NCBI GenBank assembly: GCA_017473165.1
Contig: JAFUNA010000023.1
Span: 1-64,000, forward strand
Direction of reading: 5' to 3'
DNA from: Clostridia bacterium
GTDB taxonomy: Bacteria; Bacillota; Clostridia; Oscillospirales; Acutalibacteraceae
DNA length: 64,000 bases
Every line of letters starts with the position of its first letter. Positions within the stretch are counted from its first letter, which is position 1. A program made the position numbers and the translations under genes. Below are positions 15,363-24,387 of this stretch, piece after piece. The notes beneath the pieces are model-generated. The model saw only the letters and a list, made by a program, of their open reading frames with translations. It made no database searches and had not been told where the DNA came from.

Positions 15363-17213
15363 ATGGATTTTATACCCTATAATTCAAGATTATCTTATCA
15401 TAAATCGCCCTTCGGAGCCGTGCGTGAGGGCGAAAAGGTGACAATGAGAATTGTTCTGCCCAAAAGCATCTGCTGCACGGGAGCAAGCCTTGTTGTCAAT
15501 TCCGACAGCGGCAAATCACAGATTTATCCCATGGCGTGGGAAAGAGAAGAGAAAAACAACGAGGAATGGTGGAAGGTTGAGTTTACCCCCGAAAAGCAGG
15601 GACTCTACTGGTATCATTTCGCAGTTGCCCGCAAAGACGGCGGAATGCTCATCACTCGGTTTGAGAATTCAACGGGCAGAATTTCATCTGACGGCACAAG
15701 CTTTCAGCTGACGGTTTATTCTGCAGATTTTCAGACACCCGACTGGATAAAGGGCTCTGTTATTTATCAGATTTTTCCCGACCGTTTCCGCAATTCGGGC
15801 AAAAAGAAAAACGGCGTGCCAAAGGACCGTGTGCTTCGCTCCGACTGGGGCGAAAAGCCTATGTGGGAGCCCGACGGCGACGGAAAAATAACAAAATACG
15901 ATTTCTTCGGCGGCGATTTCAAGGGAATAGAAGAAAAGCTTGACTATCTTGAATCCCTCGGCGTGGGCTGCATCTATCTCAACCCGATTTTTGAGGCACA
16001 GTCCAATCACCGCTACGATACCGCAAGCTACGAAAAGGTTGACCCGCTTCTCGGCACGGCAAAGGATTTTTCCGAGCTTTGCAAAGCTGCTGAAAAAAGA
16101 AATATCGGCATTGTGCTTGACGGAGTTTTCAGCCATACGGGTGCGGACAGTATCTATTTTAACAAAAACGGCAGATACAAGACCGTCGGAGCTTATAACA
16201 GCAAAGAATCTCCCTATTTTGACTGGTACAAATTCAACGCCTTCCCCGACGATTATCAGAGCTGGTGGGGTGTTGACATTCTGCCCGAAATTGACGAAGA
16301 AAACGATAAATATATTGAATATATCGCAGGTGAAAAAGGAATTCTGCGTAAGTGGCTCAAGGCGGGTGCAAGGGGCTGGCGGCTTGACGTTGCCGACGAG
16401 CTGCCCGATAAATTCCTTGATGCCCTGCGTAACGCCGTAAAGGCGGAAAAAAGCGACGCATATATTCTGGGCGAGGTCTGGGAGGATGCTTCAAACAAAA
16501 TCAGCTACAGCCGGAGAAGAAGATATCTTCAGGGTGCACAGCTTGATTCCGTTATGAATTATCCCTTTGCCGACAGCCTTATAAACTTTGCAATCAGCGG
16601 CGTTGCCGAGGGCTTCAACGATAAAATTGCGGAAATCTGCGAGAATTATCCGAAGCCTGCGGTTGACTGCCTTATGAACCATATCGGCACTCATGACACC
16701 TGCCGTGTGCTCAACCGTCTTGCAACCTCGGGAAGTTATCGCAGCACGCATCTTGACCGTTATCAGGGCGGGCTCTCCGATGAGCAGAAGGAAAAAGGGA
16801 AAAAACTGCTGAAGCTTATTTCAACAATGCAGTTTACCCTGCCCGGCGTGCCCTGTATTTATTACGGCGACGAGGCGGGCACCGACGGCGGCGAAGACCC
16901 TTTCAACAGAGGGTGCTATCCTTGGGGAAATGAGGATAAGGAGCTTATTGAGCACTACCGTTTTCTCGGAAAGCTCCGCAAGGAGCACGGAGTGTTTGCA
17001 GAGGGCGAATTTGTGCCCGTTTCGGCGGCATTGGGCTGCGTTGCATATGAAAGAAAAAATGAAAATGAAAGAATAATGACCGTTGCAAACCGCAACAGTC
17101 ATCCGATTGTCTATATTCTTCCCGAGGAGGGCTATACCGCCTTGTACGGCGGCAGAGTTTGCGGAAGAGAGCTTTATCTTGAAAAAGAAACTGCGGCAAT
17201 TATTATAAAATAA
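15363..17213 (+). CDS. GH13 alpha-glucan hydrolase (neopullulanase/maltogenic amylase-like)
   Basis: This 616-residue enzyme belongs to glycoside hydrolase family 13 and would hydrolyse alpha-1,4 (possibly alpha-1,6) glucans or maltodextrins. An N-terminal Ig-like CBM34-type domain (about 1-120) precedes the barrel, which starts at WIKGSVIYQIFPDRF. Conserved regions are LDGVFSHTG, GWRLDVADE with nucleophile Asp342, ILGEVWED with acid/base Glu371, and NHIGTHDTCR with Asp445. No signal peptide is visible, so it should be cytoplasmic and degrade stored or imported glucan. Its ATG directly follows the TAA of the small membrane protein gene, tying it to the Rnf-like operon. Confidence 0.88.
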   Translation: MDFIPYNSRLSYHKSPFGAVREGEKVTMRIVLPKSICCTGASLVVNSDSGKSQIYPMAWEREEKNNEEWWKVEFTPEKQGLYWYHFAVARKDGGMLITRFENSTGRISSDGTSFQLTVYSADFQTPDWIKGSVIYQIFPDRFRNSGKKKNGVPKDRVLRSDWGEKPMWEPDGDGKITKYDFFGGDFKGIEEKLDYLESLGVGCIYLNPIFEAQSNHRYDTASYEKVDPLLGTAKDFSELCKAAEKRNIGIVLDGVFSHTGADSIYFNKNGRYKTVGAYNSKESPYFDWYKFNAFPDDYQSWWGVDILPEIDEENDKYIEYIAGEKGILRKWLKAGARGWRLDVADELPDKFLDALRNAVKAEKSDAYILGEVWEDASNKISYSRRRRYLQGAQLDSVMNYPFADSLINFAISGVAEGFNDKIAEICENYPKPAVDCLMNHIGTHDTCRVLNRLATSGSYRSTHLDRYQGGLSDEQKEKGKKLLKLISTMQFTLPGVPCIYYGDEAGTDGGEDPFNRGCYPWGNEDKELIEHYRFLGKLRKEHGVFAEGEFVPVSAALGCVAYERKNENERIMTVANRNSHPIVYILPEEGYTALYGGRVCGRELYLEKETAAIIIK

Positions 17214-17226
17214 CGAGCGTGATTTT

Positions 17227-18105
17227 ATGCCAAACAAAAACAATATGATGTTTTCATCGGGCGGCGGAAACGGTAAGGGCGACATAAAGAAATTTGCCGT
17301 CATCCTTGTTTCCTGCGTGCTTGCAGTTCTTGTTATTTCCATACTTGCAATTTTAAGCAAATATGATTTTGACGTCAAAACGGCGGTCGGCGGCGACTCT
17401 GTGACGGAAGAGTCAACCGATGCGGGTGAAACCGAAAAAGAGGAAATTACAGCCGAAAAAACGTGGTTTTTCTGGGTATCTGACGCTGAAAACGACAGAA
17501 TGAGAACGGCGTGGATTGTAAAAGCAAAGCTGCCCGAAAGGGAGCTTGCCGTTATGCCCGTCAAGCCGTCAACCCATATCGACTACGATTCAAGAAGCCT
17601 GAGCGTTGAGGAAATCCGACGCTCCTTCGGCGAAAGCAAGCTGGTTTTTGCCCTCGAAAGGGAATACGGAATAAAAATTGACGGCTATATCGGCTCCGAC
17701 GATGACGGCTTTAAGTCCATGATAAATTATTTCGGCGGAGTGACCGTCACCGTGCCAGAGCAAATTGAATACAGGGGCGATGACCTGACCCTTATTCTCG
17801 TTAAAGGCAAGCAGAATATGAAGGGTGACACCCTGCTCAAATATATCCGCTATCTCGATACCCTCGGCGAAAGGGGAATGTCGTTTCAGGCGTCGGTTAT
17901 GACCGAAATTTTTGAAAGCGTGTTCACTCCGTCGCTGGTTTCAAGGGCGGAAAGGGTTTATTCCAACATTTCAAATGTTCTTGAAACAAACATAACAATA
18001 GTTGATTTTTCATCCGTGCGTGAAGCCGTAGAAGCGATGGCTGAAAAGGGCTTCAAGGTTAAGAGGGTTGCGGAAACACCGCAGGAATTTCTTGACGAGG
18101 ATTAA
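17227..18105 (+). CDS. LytR-CpsA-Psr (LCP) family protein
   Basis: This 292-residue membrane-anchored protein contains the LCP domain found in enzymes that attach glycopolymers to peptidoglycan. After a Gly-rich start there is one transmembrane helix (about 22-44), an acidic linker, then the LCP core from about 75: VKAKLPERELAVMPVKPSTH, YDSRSLSVEEIRRSFG, and IDGYIGSDDDGFKSMINYFG-GVTVTVPE. The catalytic domain is shorter than in TagU-type proteins, and the usual DR pocket residues are not obvious, so enzymatic activity is uncertain. It lies 13 nt after the GH13 gene and 17 nt before the transglutaminase-like gene. Confidence 0.75.
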   Translation: MPNKNNMMFSSGGGNGKGDIKKFAVILVSCVLAVLVISILAILSKYDFDVKTAVGGDSVTEESTDAGETEKEEITAEKTWFFWVSDAENDRMRTAWIVKAKLPERELAVMPVKPSTHIDYDSRSLSVEEIRRSFGESKLVFALEREYGIKIDGYIGSDDDGFKSMINYFGGVTVTVPEQIEYRGDDLTLILVKGKQNMKGDTLLKYIRYLDTLGERGMSFQASVMTEIFESVFTPSLVSRAERVYSNISNVLETNITIVDFSSVREAVEAMAEKGFKVKRVAETPQEFLDED

Positions 18106-18122
18106 GAAAAAAGAGGAGTTTT

Positions 18123-19322
18123 ATGTTCAGAAAGTTTTGGTCGCTGCTGCTGAGCTTATTTTTAACGGTAAGCATATCGTTTGCGGTGATTTCGGTTGCG
18201 AGAATCGTTATCAATTCGTTTGATAAATGGAGCGACACCGAGCCCGCGGAGCTGACGGAAATCGGCAGCCCCTATAAATTCGACTATGACAGTCTTACGT
18301 CAATCCAGAAGCATACATACAATGAAATTCTGAAAAATATTTACTCGATGCCCGAAAAAATAGAGATTCCAGAAACAGACCGTGACGGGCTTGAGGAGGT
18401 TTTCAATGCTCTTCTTGCGGATAACCCCGACCTGTATTTTCTTAAAGGTATTCAGAGCATCGAAAACTACGGCTTCAGAACATTTTGCCGCATGAAATAT
18501 TCCATGACAAAAGATGAATACCGTGAGGCACAGTCAAAAATCGATGAGGTTTGCCGAAAGGTGATTTCGGGTCTTACCGACACCGACAACCAATGGCAGA
18601 CGGAGCTTGAAATTCACGACTACATTGTTGAAAACTGCGAATATGAGTTTGTGAAAGAGGAAGGCTATAAATATTCAACCGCATACAGCGCCCTTGTTAC
18701 GGGAGTTACCGCCTGCGAAGGATATTCAAAGGCTGCGAAAATGCTTTTTGACCTGGTCGGCATTGAGAGCATGACGGTTGGCGGCGAAAGCGTTGACAGT
18801 AGCGGCGAAACCGTGGGTCATATGTGGAATATCGTTAAAATCGACGGCGAATATTATCACCTTGACTGCACATGGGATGACCCCGTGCCGTCGGAGGATT
18901 CGTCGGATGTTGAGCTGATGAACGAACTTTTACTGAACATGAAAAGCTACGATTTCTTCAACTTAAGCGACGAAATGATAAAGGAAACCCATGTTCCCGA
19001 CGGCGAGTATGTTGAATGCACCGCAACACAGGGCAACTATTATATAAAAACCGAAAAATATTACGATTTATATAACGGCGAAACAGAAGAAAAAATTCTG
19101 CGTCATGTGAGCGATGCACTGCCCGACGGTGAGGGCTGCGTGATGTTTGTTTTCGGCAACAAAGAGGCTTATGAGAAAGCCGTTCTGGAGCTCGGGACAA
19201 GGGGAACGCTCAACCGATTCTTTGAAAGAAAAGGAAAAGAAACGGGAAAGAAATTTGTCAAAAACAACCTCTGGCATAATCCCGAGGAGCTGACCGTTAC
19301 GGTTGTAATAGAATATAATTGA
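18123..19322 (+). CDS. Transglutaminase-like cysteine protease domain protein
   Basis: This 399-residue protein is membrane-anchored or exported through an N-terminal hydrophobic segment (about 5-30). The middle contains a transglutaminase/protease-like core: nucleophile Cys in [12 protein letters not shown], His in [17 protein letters not shown] and Asp in CTWDDP, in the order and spacing of the transglut_core family. These proteins often act on the cell wall or cleave proteins outside the cell. GAGGAG precedes ATG. It sits between the LCP gene and folE, and its stop lies 14 nt before the folE start. Substrate unknown. Confidence 0.78.
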   Translation: MFRKFWSLLLSLFLTVSISFAVISVARIVINSFDKWSDTEPAELTEIGSPYKFDYDSLTSIQKHTYNEILKNIYSMPEKIEIPETDRDGLEEVFNALLADNPDLYFLKGIQSIENYGFRTFCRMKYSMTKDEYREAQSKIDEVCRKVISGLTDTDNQWQTELEIHDYIVENCEYEFVKEEGYKYSTAYSALVTGVTACEGYSKAAKMLFDLVGIESMTVGGESVDSSGETVGHMWNIVKIDGEYYHLDCTWDDPVPSEDSSDVELMNELLLNMKSYDFFNLSDEMIKETHVPDGEYVECTATQGNYYIKTEKYYDLYNGETEEKILRHVSDALPDGEGCVMFVFGNKEAYEKAVLELGTRGTLNRFFERKGKETGKKFVKNNLWHNPEELTVTVVIEYN

Positions 19323-19336
19323 AAGAGGTAATCTTA

Positions 19337-19903
19337 ATGGATAAACAAAGAATAGAGGCGGCGGTGAGAGAGATTCTCATTGCCATCGGCGAGGACCCCG
19401 ACAGAGAGGGTCTTGTTGAAACTCCGTCGAGAGTTGCAAGAATGTATGAAGAAATATTTGCGGGTCTTGAGGATGACCCGACAAGGCATCTCAAGCTTTT
19501 CAACGAAAAGGGTAATGAGGAAATGGTTGTTGTCCGTGACATTCCGCTTTATTCCATGTGTGAGCATCATCTTCTGCCATTTATGGGTAAGGCACATATT
19601 GCCTATATTCCCTCCGACGGCAAGGTTATCGGACTTTCGAAGCTTGCGAGAATTTGCGAATCCTTCGCAAAAAGACCCCAGCTTCAGGAAAGACTTACGG
19701 CACAGATTGCGGACTTCCTTGACGAGCATCTCAATCCCATGGGAGTTGCGGTTGTTGTTGAGGCGGAGCATCTTTGCATGACCATGAGAGGTGCAAGGGC
19801 ATCGGGTGCACAGACAAGGACTTCTGCACTCCGAGGCACAATGAGAAGCGACTCAAAAACAAGAGCGGAAGCAATTTCGCTTCTGACCGGAGGCAGACAG
19901 TAA
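19337..19903 (+). CDS. folE: GTP cyclohydrolase I
   Basis: This 188-residue enzyme converts GTP to 7,8-dihydroneopterin triphosphate, the first step of folate synthesis. Signature segments are [17 protein letters not shown], the zinc and substrate site [20 protein letters not shown], and [17 protein letters not shown] with the second zinc Cys upstream in EHLCMT. The ATG at 19337 with AGAGGT is chosen over an in-frame TTG 18 nt earlier. The stop overlaps the folP start by one base (TAATG), so folE-folP-folB-folK form a tightly coupled operon. Confidence 0.96.
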   Translation: MDKQRIEAAVREILIAIGEDPDREGLVETPSRVARMYEEIFAGLEDDPTRHLKLFNEKGNEEMVVVRDIPLYSMCEHHLLPFMGKAHIAYIPSDGKVIGLSKLARICESFAKRPQLQERLTAQIADFLDEHLNPMGVAVVVEAEHLCMTMRGARASGAQTRTSALRGTMRSDSKTRAEAISLLTGGRQ

Positions 19904-20733
19904 TGTTCAAAGCAGGCAATTTTGAATTCCCCCTCGGCAAACGCACCTATGTTATGGGAATTCTGAATTATACACCCGATTCTTTTTCGGACGGCGGACT
20001 CTATAACACTCCCGAGGCTGCGTTGAAGCACGCACTCGAAATGCAGGAGCAGGGAGCGGATATAATCGATATCGGAGCAAACTCAACCCGACCCGATGCG
20101 GTTATTCTTCCCGCAGCCGAAGAAAAAGAGCGGCTTTTGCAGGTTATAGACTCCCTTAAGGGAAAACTGACGGCTGCAATTTCCGTTGACACCTTTTATC
20201 CCGACTGTGCCGAAGCGGCACTCAAGGCGGGTGCGGCGATAATCAATGACGTGAGCGGCGTTTTCAACGGCGAAATGGCATCGCTTGCGGCAAAATACGG
20301 TGCGGGCTATGTTGTGATGCACAACCCCTGCGGCTCTGCGGAGGTTGCGGAATATGAGCAGGGAATCGTTGAGGAGGTCAGAAAATTCTTTATTGATACC
20401 CTCAACCTTGCGGCGGAATGCGGTCTGCCAAAATCGCAGCTTTGCCTTGACCCTGGGCTCGGCTTCGGGAAAAGTTATGAGAACAATCTTGAGTTGCTTC
20501 GTGACATGGAATGGCTCAAATTCAAGGGCGTTGCCCTTCTTGCGGCAGGCTCAAGAAAGAGATTTATCGGCACGGCAAGCGGCGAAAAAAACTGTGCAAT
20601 GCGTGATGCGGGCACCGTTGCGGCTCATACGGCGGCAATTGCGGGCGGAGCGGATATAATCCGTGTGCATGACGTATTTTCAGCCGTGCAGGGAGCAAGA
20701 GTTGCAGACGCCATATACAGAAAGGTTAAGTAA
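19903..20733 (+). CDS. folP: Dihydropteroate synthase
   Basis: This 276-residue TIM-barrel enzyme joins 6-hydroxymethyl-dihydropterin pyrophosphate with p-aminobenzoate to form dihydropteroate; it is the sulfonamide target family. The two diagnostic blocks are GILNYTPDSFSDGG near the N-terminus and IDIGANSTRPDA. Further matches are INDVSG, CLDPGLGFGK and GSRKRFIG. The start is the ATG overlapping the folE stop; an upstream in-frame start would read through folE. The stop overlaps the folB start (TAATG). Confidence 0.96.
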   Translation: MFKAGNFEFPLGKRTYVMGILNYTPDSFSDGGLYNTPEAALKHALEMQEQGADIIDIGANSTRPDAVILPAAEEKERLLQVIDSLKGKLTAAISVDTFYPDCAEAALKAGAAIINDVSGVFNGEMASLAAKYGAGYVVMHNPCGSAEVAEYEQGIVEEVRKFFIDTLNLAAECGLPKSQLCLDPGLGFGKSYENNLELLRDMEWLKFKGVALLAAGSRKRFIGTASGEKNCAMRDAGTVAAHTAAIAGGADIIRVHDVFSAVQGARVADAIYRKVK

Positions 20734-21110
20734 TGGACAAAATTCTTATCAGAAATTTAAAAATTTTTGCATACCACGGAGTCAATCCCGAGGAAAAGGT
20801 GCAGGGGCAGAATTTCATTCTTGATATCGACGCTTTTGTTGATATTTCCGTGCCCTGCAAAACCGACAGGGTTGACGATACCGTCAGCTATGCCGATATA
20901 ATCGAAGAAACAATCCGCATTTTTACCGCCCGCAAAGACGATTTGGTTGAAAGGGCGGCGGAAAGAGTTTCGGAGGGTCTTTTTGAGAAATTCGAAAGAA
21001 TTCAGGGTCTTCGCATCCGGCTCAAAAAGCCCGATGCCCCCATCGATGCGGATTTTGAATATGTAGGCGTTGAAATTCAGAGAAACAGAAAGGATGAGTG
21101 CTGTGAGTGA
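20733..21110 (+). CDS. folB: Dihydroneopterin aldolase
   Basis: This 125-residue enzyme cleaves 7,8-dihydroneopterin to 6-hydroxymethyl-dihydropterin and glycolaldehyde. Family landmarks are ILIRNLKIFAYHGVNPEEK at the N-terminus with the catalytic Tyr/Glu region, DTVSYADI in the middle, and LRIRLKKPDAPIDADFEYVG at the C-terminus. The length is normal. It is coupled to folP by a one-base overlap and overlaps folK by 8 bp. Confidence 0.95.
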   Translation: MDKILIRNLKIFAYHGVNPEEKVQGQNFILDIDAFVDISVPCKTDRVDDTVSYADIIEETIRIFTARKDDLVERAAERVSEGLFEKFERIQGLRIRLKKPDAPIDADFEYVGVEIQRNRKDECCE

Positions 21111-21606
21111 AGCGGTAATTGCTCTTGGTACAAACCTCGGCAACAGAATTGAAAATATAAATGCGGCGGTCAGAGCGATTGCAAAGCTCAACGGCGTAAA
21201 AATTATTAAGGCATCCTCGGTTTATGAAACCGAGCCCGTTGACTGCGGCGAGGATGACGGATATTTTTACAATGCCGCTTTGCTTGTTGAAACAACCGTT
21301 TCGCCTTCGCTTCTTCTTGGCGAATGCCTCGGAATTGAAGCGGCAATGGGCAGAGTCAGAGAAAAAAAGAACGGGCCGAGAATAATCGACCTTGACCTCA
21401 TTCTCTATGACGGCTTCAAGAGCGAAAGCTTTGAGCTGACGCTTCCCCATCCCCGTGTGCTTGAAAGAGCCTTTGTTATGGCTCCGCTCATGGAGCTCTA
21501 TCCTTCGGGACGTGCTCCGGGACTCTTTTTCGGACCTCATCTGCGTGAAATCGGCATGGACGGTGTTGTCAAAACCGAAAAAGAAATAATAATTCCCATT
21601 TATTGA
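21103..21606 (+). CDS. folK: 6-hydroxymethyl-7,8-dihydropterin pyrophosphokinase
   Basis: This 167-residue enzyme transfers pyrophosphate from ATP to 6-hydroxymethyl-dihydropterin, feeding FolP. Family motifs are IALGTNLGNR at the start, SSVYETEPVD, FYNAALLVET, and the pterin/ATP loop GRVREKKNGPRIIDLDLILY. The GTG at 21103 is preferred because AAAGGATGA ends about 6 nt before it; the ATG at 21094 directly abuts the ribosome site. It overlaps the folB stop, completing the folE-P-B-K operon. Confidence 0.92.
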   Translation: MSEAVIALGTNLGNRIENINAAVRAIAKLNGVKIIKASSVYETEPVDCGEDDGYFYNAALLVETTVSPSLLLGECLGIEAAMGRVREKKNGPRIIDLDLILYDGFKSESFELTLPHPRVLERAFVMAPLMELYPSGRAPGLFFGPHLREIGMDGVVKTEKEIIIPIY

Positions 21607-21616
21607 GGTGAATGAA

Positions 21617-21799
21617 ATGGCAGGCTCAAACATATGCGAAAGCTGTGCTCACTATGACTATAACGAGGATTATGAATGCTATGAATGCGTCGTGAATCTT
21701 GACGAGGACGAGCTTTACAGATTCATGCAGGGCGGTGCTTTTGAGTGCCCCTATTTCAATCCTTTTGACGAATATAAAGTTGTAAGAAAGCAGAATTAA
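21617..21799 (+). CDS. Small cysteine-rich protein (DUF6472-like)
   Basis: This 60-residue protein carries four or five Cys in a CESCAHYDYNEDYECYEC pattern plus a later FECPYF, which looks like a small metal-binding fold. Similar short proteins are common in Clostridia next to folate or foldase genes and have no known function. ATG at 21617 follows GAGGTGA by 5 nt. It lies 10 nt after folK and 10 nt before the foldase gene. Confidence 0.65.
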   Translation: MAGSNICESCAHYDYNEDYECYECVVNLDEDELYRFMQGGAFECPYFNPFDEYKVVRKQN

Positions 21800-21809
21800 G
21801 GTGATTGAT

Positions 21810-23459
21810 ATGAGTAAGAAAAACAAACCCGGAACAGCTTCGAAAAAGCCTTCGGAAGCAAGCAAAAAAGATGCCCCAAAAAACAAGAAAACCGCAATAA
21901 TCATTGCCGCTGCGGCAATATTTCTTGTTGTCTGCATTCTTCTGGGCATTTTTGTTATAAAGCCCGCAGTTGAAAAGAACAAAGAGCCTTCAACCGTTCC
22001 GACAAGCTCCGGCGAGGGCATCAAGCTCGGAAACTACACCTATGTTGACTACAACGGCACGCAGATGGCAGAAGAGCTTGCAGCTGTTCTCAATCAGGCG
22101 GCAATCGACAGCGCCGCAGCCTGCGAAAAATACGGAGTTGCCGTAACGCTGGGCGACAGGGATATTTCCCGCTCGGAATTCCACCTCTATTATCTTGACC
22201 AGTACCGCACACAGATGACCGAGGTTGAATATTCAAAAGAAAAAACGGGTGCAAACAGAACGGGCTACGATATCGACAAGCTTCCCGATGCACAGAATCA
22301 TCCCACAAAGGATATGACATGGGCAGAGGAATTCACTCTTAAAGCAATTGATGTCATAAAGCTCAATTATGCGGGCTTTGACATGGCAATCAAAACGGGC
22401 GTTCAGCTTGAAGAAAACGAAATTGCTGATGTTATCATGTCCTACAGACGTGTTGAAAACTATGCAAATCAGTTCCAGAAGGAGCCCGATGAATATGTTG
22501 CGGGAATTTATACCGACGGACTGACCTATTCAATGTTTGCGGCAAGAGAAATCATAGTTGCATATGCTTCAAAATACGAAAGTGCAAAAAAGCTTGAGCT
22601 TTATGATTCCTATTCAGAAGAAAAGGTTTCAAAGTATCTTTCGGAAAACGATTCCGACTACAAAATCATTAAGGCAAGAGTTTATCCCATTGAGGGTGAA
22701 TATGACCCCGTTGAGGTTTCAAAGGTAAACACCGAAAAGGAATTTCTTGAATTCGCAAACGGCAACTATCCCTACGGCGGCTATTATGCCGAAACAAGAA
22801 CACAGTGCTTCTATGTTACCAAAACCTCAATCGCAAACACCTTCGGCGACGAGGTTGCCGACTGGCTTTTCAGCCCCGACCGTGTTCCCGGCGAAACGCA
22901 GGTTGTTGAGGGTCAGCTTTTCGATTATCTTTGCCATGTTATTGAGCTGCCCTATTACGGCACAAGCTGCCACATAATGTCCTATGAGGTTGACCATAAC
23001 GAGGCTCTTGACGAGGAGGGCAAGCAGGCAGAGGTTGAAAAGGTTGAGAAGATGCTTGAGGAGTGGAAAAACGGCGACGCAACTCCCGAAAGCTTTGCTG
23101 AAATTGCACAGATGTCAAGCTATACCCCCGAAAGGGATGTAAGGTCGGGCGAATACGGCTACCAAATAAACAACTGGCTTTTCGACAAGGCAAGAAAGCC
23201 CGGCGACACGGCGGTGTTTTCCGATGAATACGGCATCTATATGATTTATTACGTTCAGAAAAACGAGGAAGATTTTGACTGGAATGTTTATATAAGAAGC
23301 GAGTTTGCCGAAGAGGATTATGACAGCCACTTCAATGAGGTTTCGGAAGGAAAAAGCTATGAAGTTGACATGAATTCTTCAATCGTAAACAGAGTTGTAA
23401 AAACTGCAAACGTGAGAATAACAAACCAGATCAACGAGCGTAAAAACGAAGGAAAATAA
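21810..23459 (+). CDS. Membrane-anchored parvulin-type peptidyl-prolyl isomerase (PrsA/SurA-like)
   Basis: This 549-residue protein would help fold exported proteins on the outside of the membrane. A Lys-rich N-terminal tail (1-28) precedes one transmembrane helix (about 29-52). A SurA-N-like chaperone region follows, then two stretches resembling parvulin domains; the second includes GTSCHIMSYEVDHNE, PESFAEIAQMSSYTPE, and a C-terminal GYQINNWLFDKARKPGDTAV with EYGIYMIYYV. Catalytic competence cannot be judged. ATG at 21810 follows AAGGTGAT. A large hairpin terminator comes directly after. Confidence 0.75.
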   Translation: MSKKNKPGTASKKPSEASKKDAPKNKKTAIIIAAAAIFLVVCILLGIFVIKPAVEKNKEPSTVPTSSGEGIKLGNYTYVDYNGTQMAEELAAVLNQAAIDSAAACEKYGVAVTLGDRDISRSEFHLYYLDQYRTQMTEVEYSKEKTGANRTGYDIDKLPDAQNHPTKDMTWAEEFTLKAIDVIKLNYAGFDMAIKTGVQLEENEIADVIMSYRRVENYANQFQKEPDEYVAGIYTDGLTYSMFAAREIIVAYASKYESAKKLELYDSYSEEKVSKYLSENDSDYKIIKARVYPIEGEYDPVEVSKVNTEKEFLEFANGNYPYGGYYAETRTQCFYVTKTSIANTFGDEVADWLFSPDRVPGETQVVEGQLFDYLCHVIELPYYGTSCHIMSYEVDHNEALDEEGKQAEVEKVEKMLEEWKNGDATPESFAEIAQMSSYTPERDVRSGEYGYQINNWLFDKARKPGDTAVFSDEYGIYMIYYVQKNEEDFDWNVYIRSEFAEEDYDSHFNEVSEGKSYEVDMNSSIVNRVVKTANVRITNQINERKNEGK

Positions 23460-23464
23460 CCTTT

Positions 23465-23540
23465 AACGGCACGGCTTGGGCGGCACATCATAGGGCTTAA
23501 ATTCCTTATAATGTGCCGCCCTTCGGCTGTGCCGTTTTGA
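23465..23540 (+). terminator. Long two-stem terminator hairpin
   Basis: AACGGCAC (23465-23472) pairs with GTGCCGTT (23529-23536), and inside it GGGCGGCACAT pairs with ATGTGCCGCCC (23511-23521). The result is an extended hairpin of about 70 nt ending in a short T run, closing the long fol/foldase transcription unit. Confidence 0.65.
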
Positions 23541-23589
23541 TATTTAACAAATAATTCAATTATTGTCAAAAAAAACGCAAAATAAGTCT

Positions 23590-23617
23590 TTTATTTTATA
23601 AAATAAAGTGATATAAT
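23590..23617 (+). promoter_or_regulatory. Promoter with 18-bp palindrome before the ABC transporter
   Basis: A perfect 18-bp AT-only palindrome TTTATTTTATAAAATAAA (23590-23607) ends 4 bp before a -10 TATAAT (23612-23617) and covers the -35 position. It could be an operator, for example for a GntR-type regulator; none is encoded nearby. Confidence 0.4.
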
Positions 23618-23676
23618 ATATCCAATTGTAAATTTTGAAAAAACAGGAATATCCTGAAAAAAACGGGAGGAAAAAA

Positions 23677-24387
23677 ATGTCTGAAATTATTTCCGTAAAT
23701 AATCTTCGCAAATCCTACGGCAGCCATCAGGTTTTGAGCGATGTTTCGTTCAGCTTTGAGGGCGGTCAGATTATCGGCTTGCTCGGACCTAACGGCAGCG
23801 GCAAGACCTCACTCATCAAAATTTTAACGGGTCTTATCCACGATTATTCCGGCGAGGTTCTCATTGACGGCGACAAGCCCGGTGCGGTAACAAAGGCAAA
23901 GGTTGCCTATCTGCCCGAAAAAACCTATCTTGCCGACTGGATGCGCTGCGTTGACGCAATCGAATACATGGCAGATTTCTACAAGGATTTCAACAAGGAA
24001 AAGGCATACAAAATGCTTGACACTTTCCAGCTGCCCCCCAAGCAGAAAATCAAAACCATGTCAAAGGGTATGCAGGAAAAGCTTCAGCTTCTGCTTGTTA
24101 TGTGCAGAAATGCAAAGCTATATGTGCTTGACGAGCCTCTGGGCGGCGTTGACCCCGCAGCAAGAGCCTTCATTCTTGACACAATCATGAAAAACCATCC
24201 CGAGGGCTCAACGATTCTTCTCTCAACCCACCTCATCTATGACGTTGAAAAGATTTTTGACTCCATTCTTATGATTGGCAGAGGTCAGGTGCTCGTTAAG
24301 GCAAGGGTTGATGATATCGTTGCCGCAGGAAAAACAATTGAGGATTTGTTCAAGGAGGTGTTCGGATATGCTTGGCAAGTTAATTAA
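23677..24387 (+). CDS. ABC transporter ATP-binding protein
   Basis: This 236-residue ATPase powers an ABC transporter of the YtrB/CcmA-like exporter class. Motifs in order are Walker A LLGPNGSGKTS, Q-loop region VAYLPEKTYL, signature TMSKGMQEKLQ (an atypical SKGM form common in this subgroup), Walker B LYVLDEPLGG and the His switch LSTHLI. ATG at 23677 follows GGGAGG. Its 3' end overlaps the permease gene by 20 bp. The substrate is not known. Confidence 0.88.
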   Translation: MSEIISVNNLRKSYGSHQVLSDVSFSFEGGQIIGLLGPNGSGKTSLIKILTGLIHDYSGEVLIDGDKPGAVTKAKVAYLPEKTYLADWMRCVDAIEYMADFYKDFNKEKAYKMLDTFQLPPKQKIKTMSKGMQEKLQLLLVMCRNAKLYVLDEPLGGVDPAARAFILDTIMKNHPEGSTILLSTHLIYDVEKIFDSILMIGRGQVLVKARVDDIVAAGKTIEDLFKEVFGYAWQVN

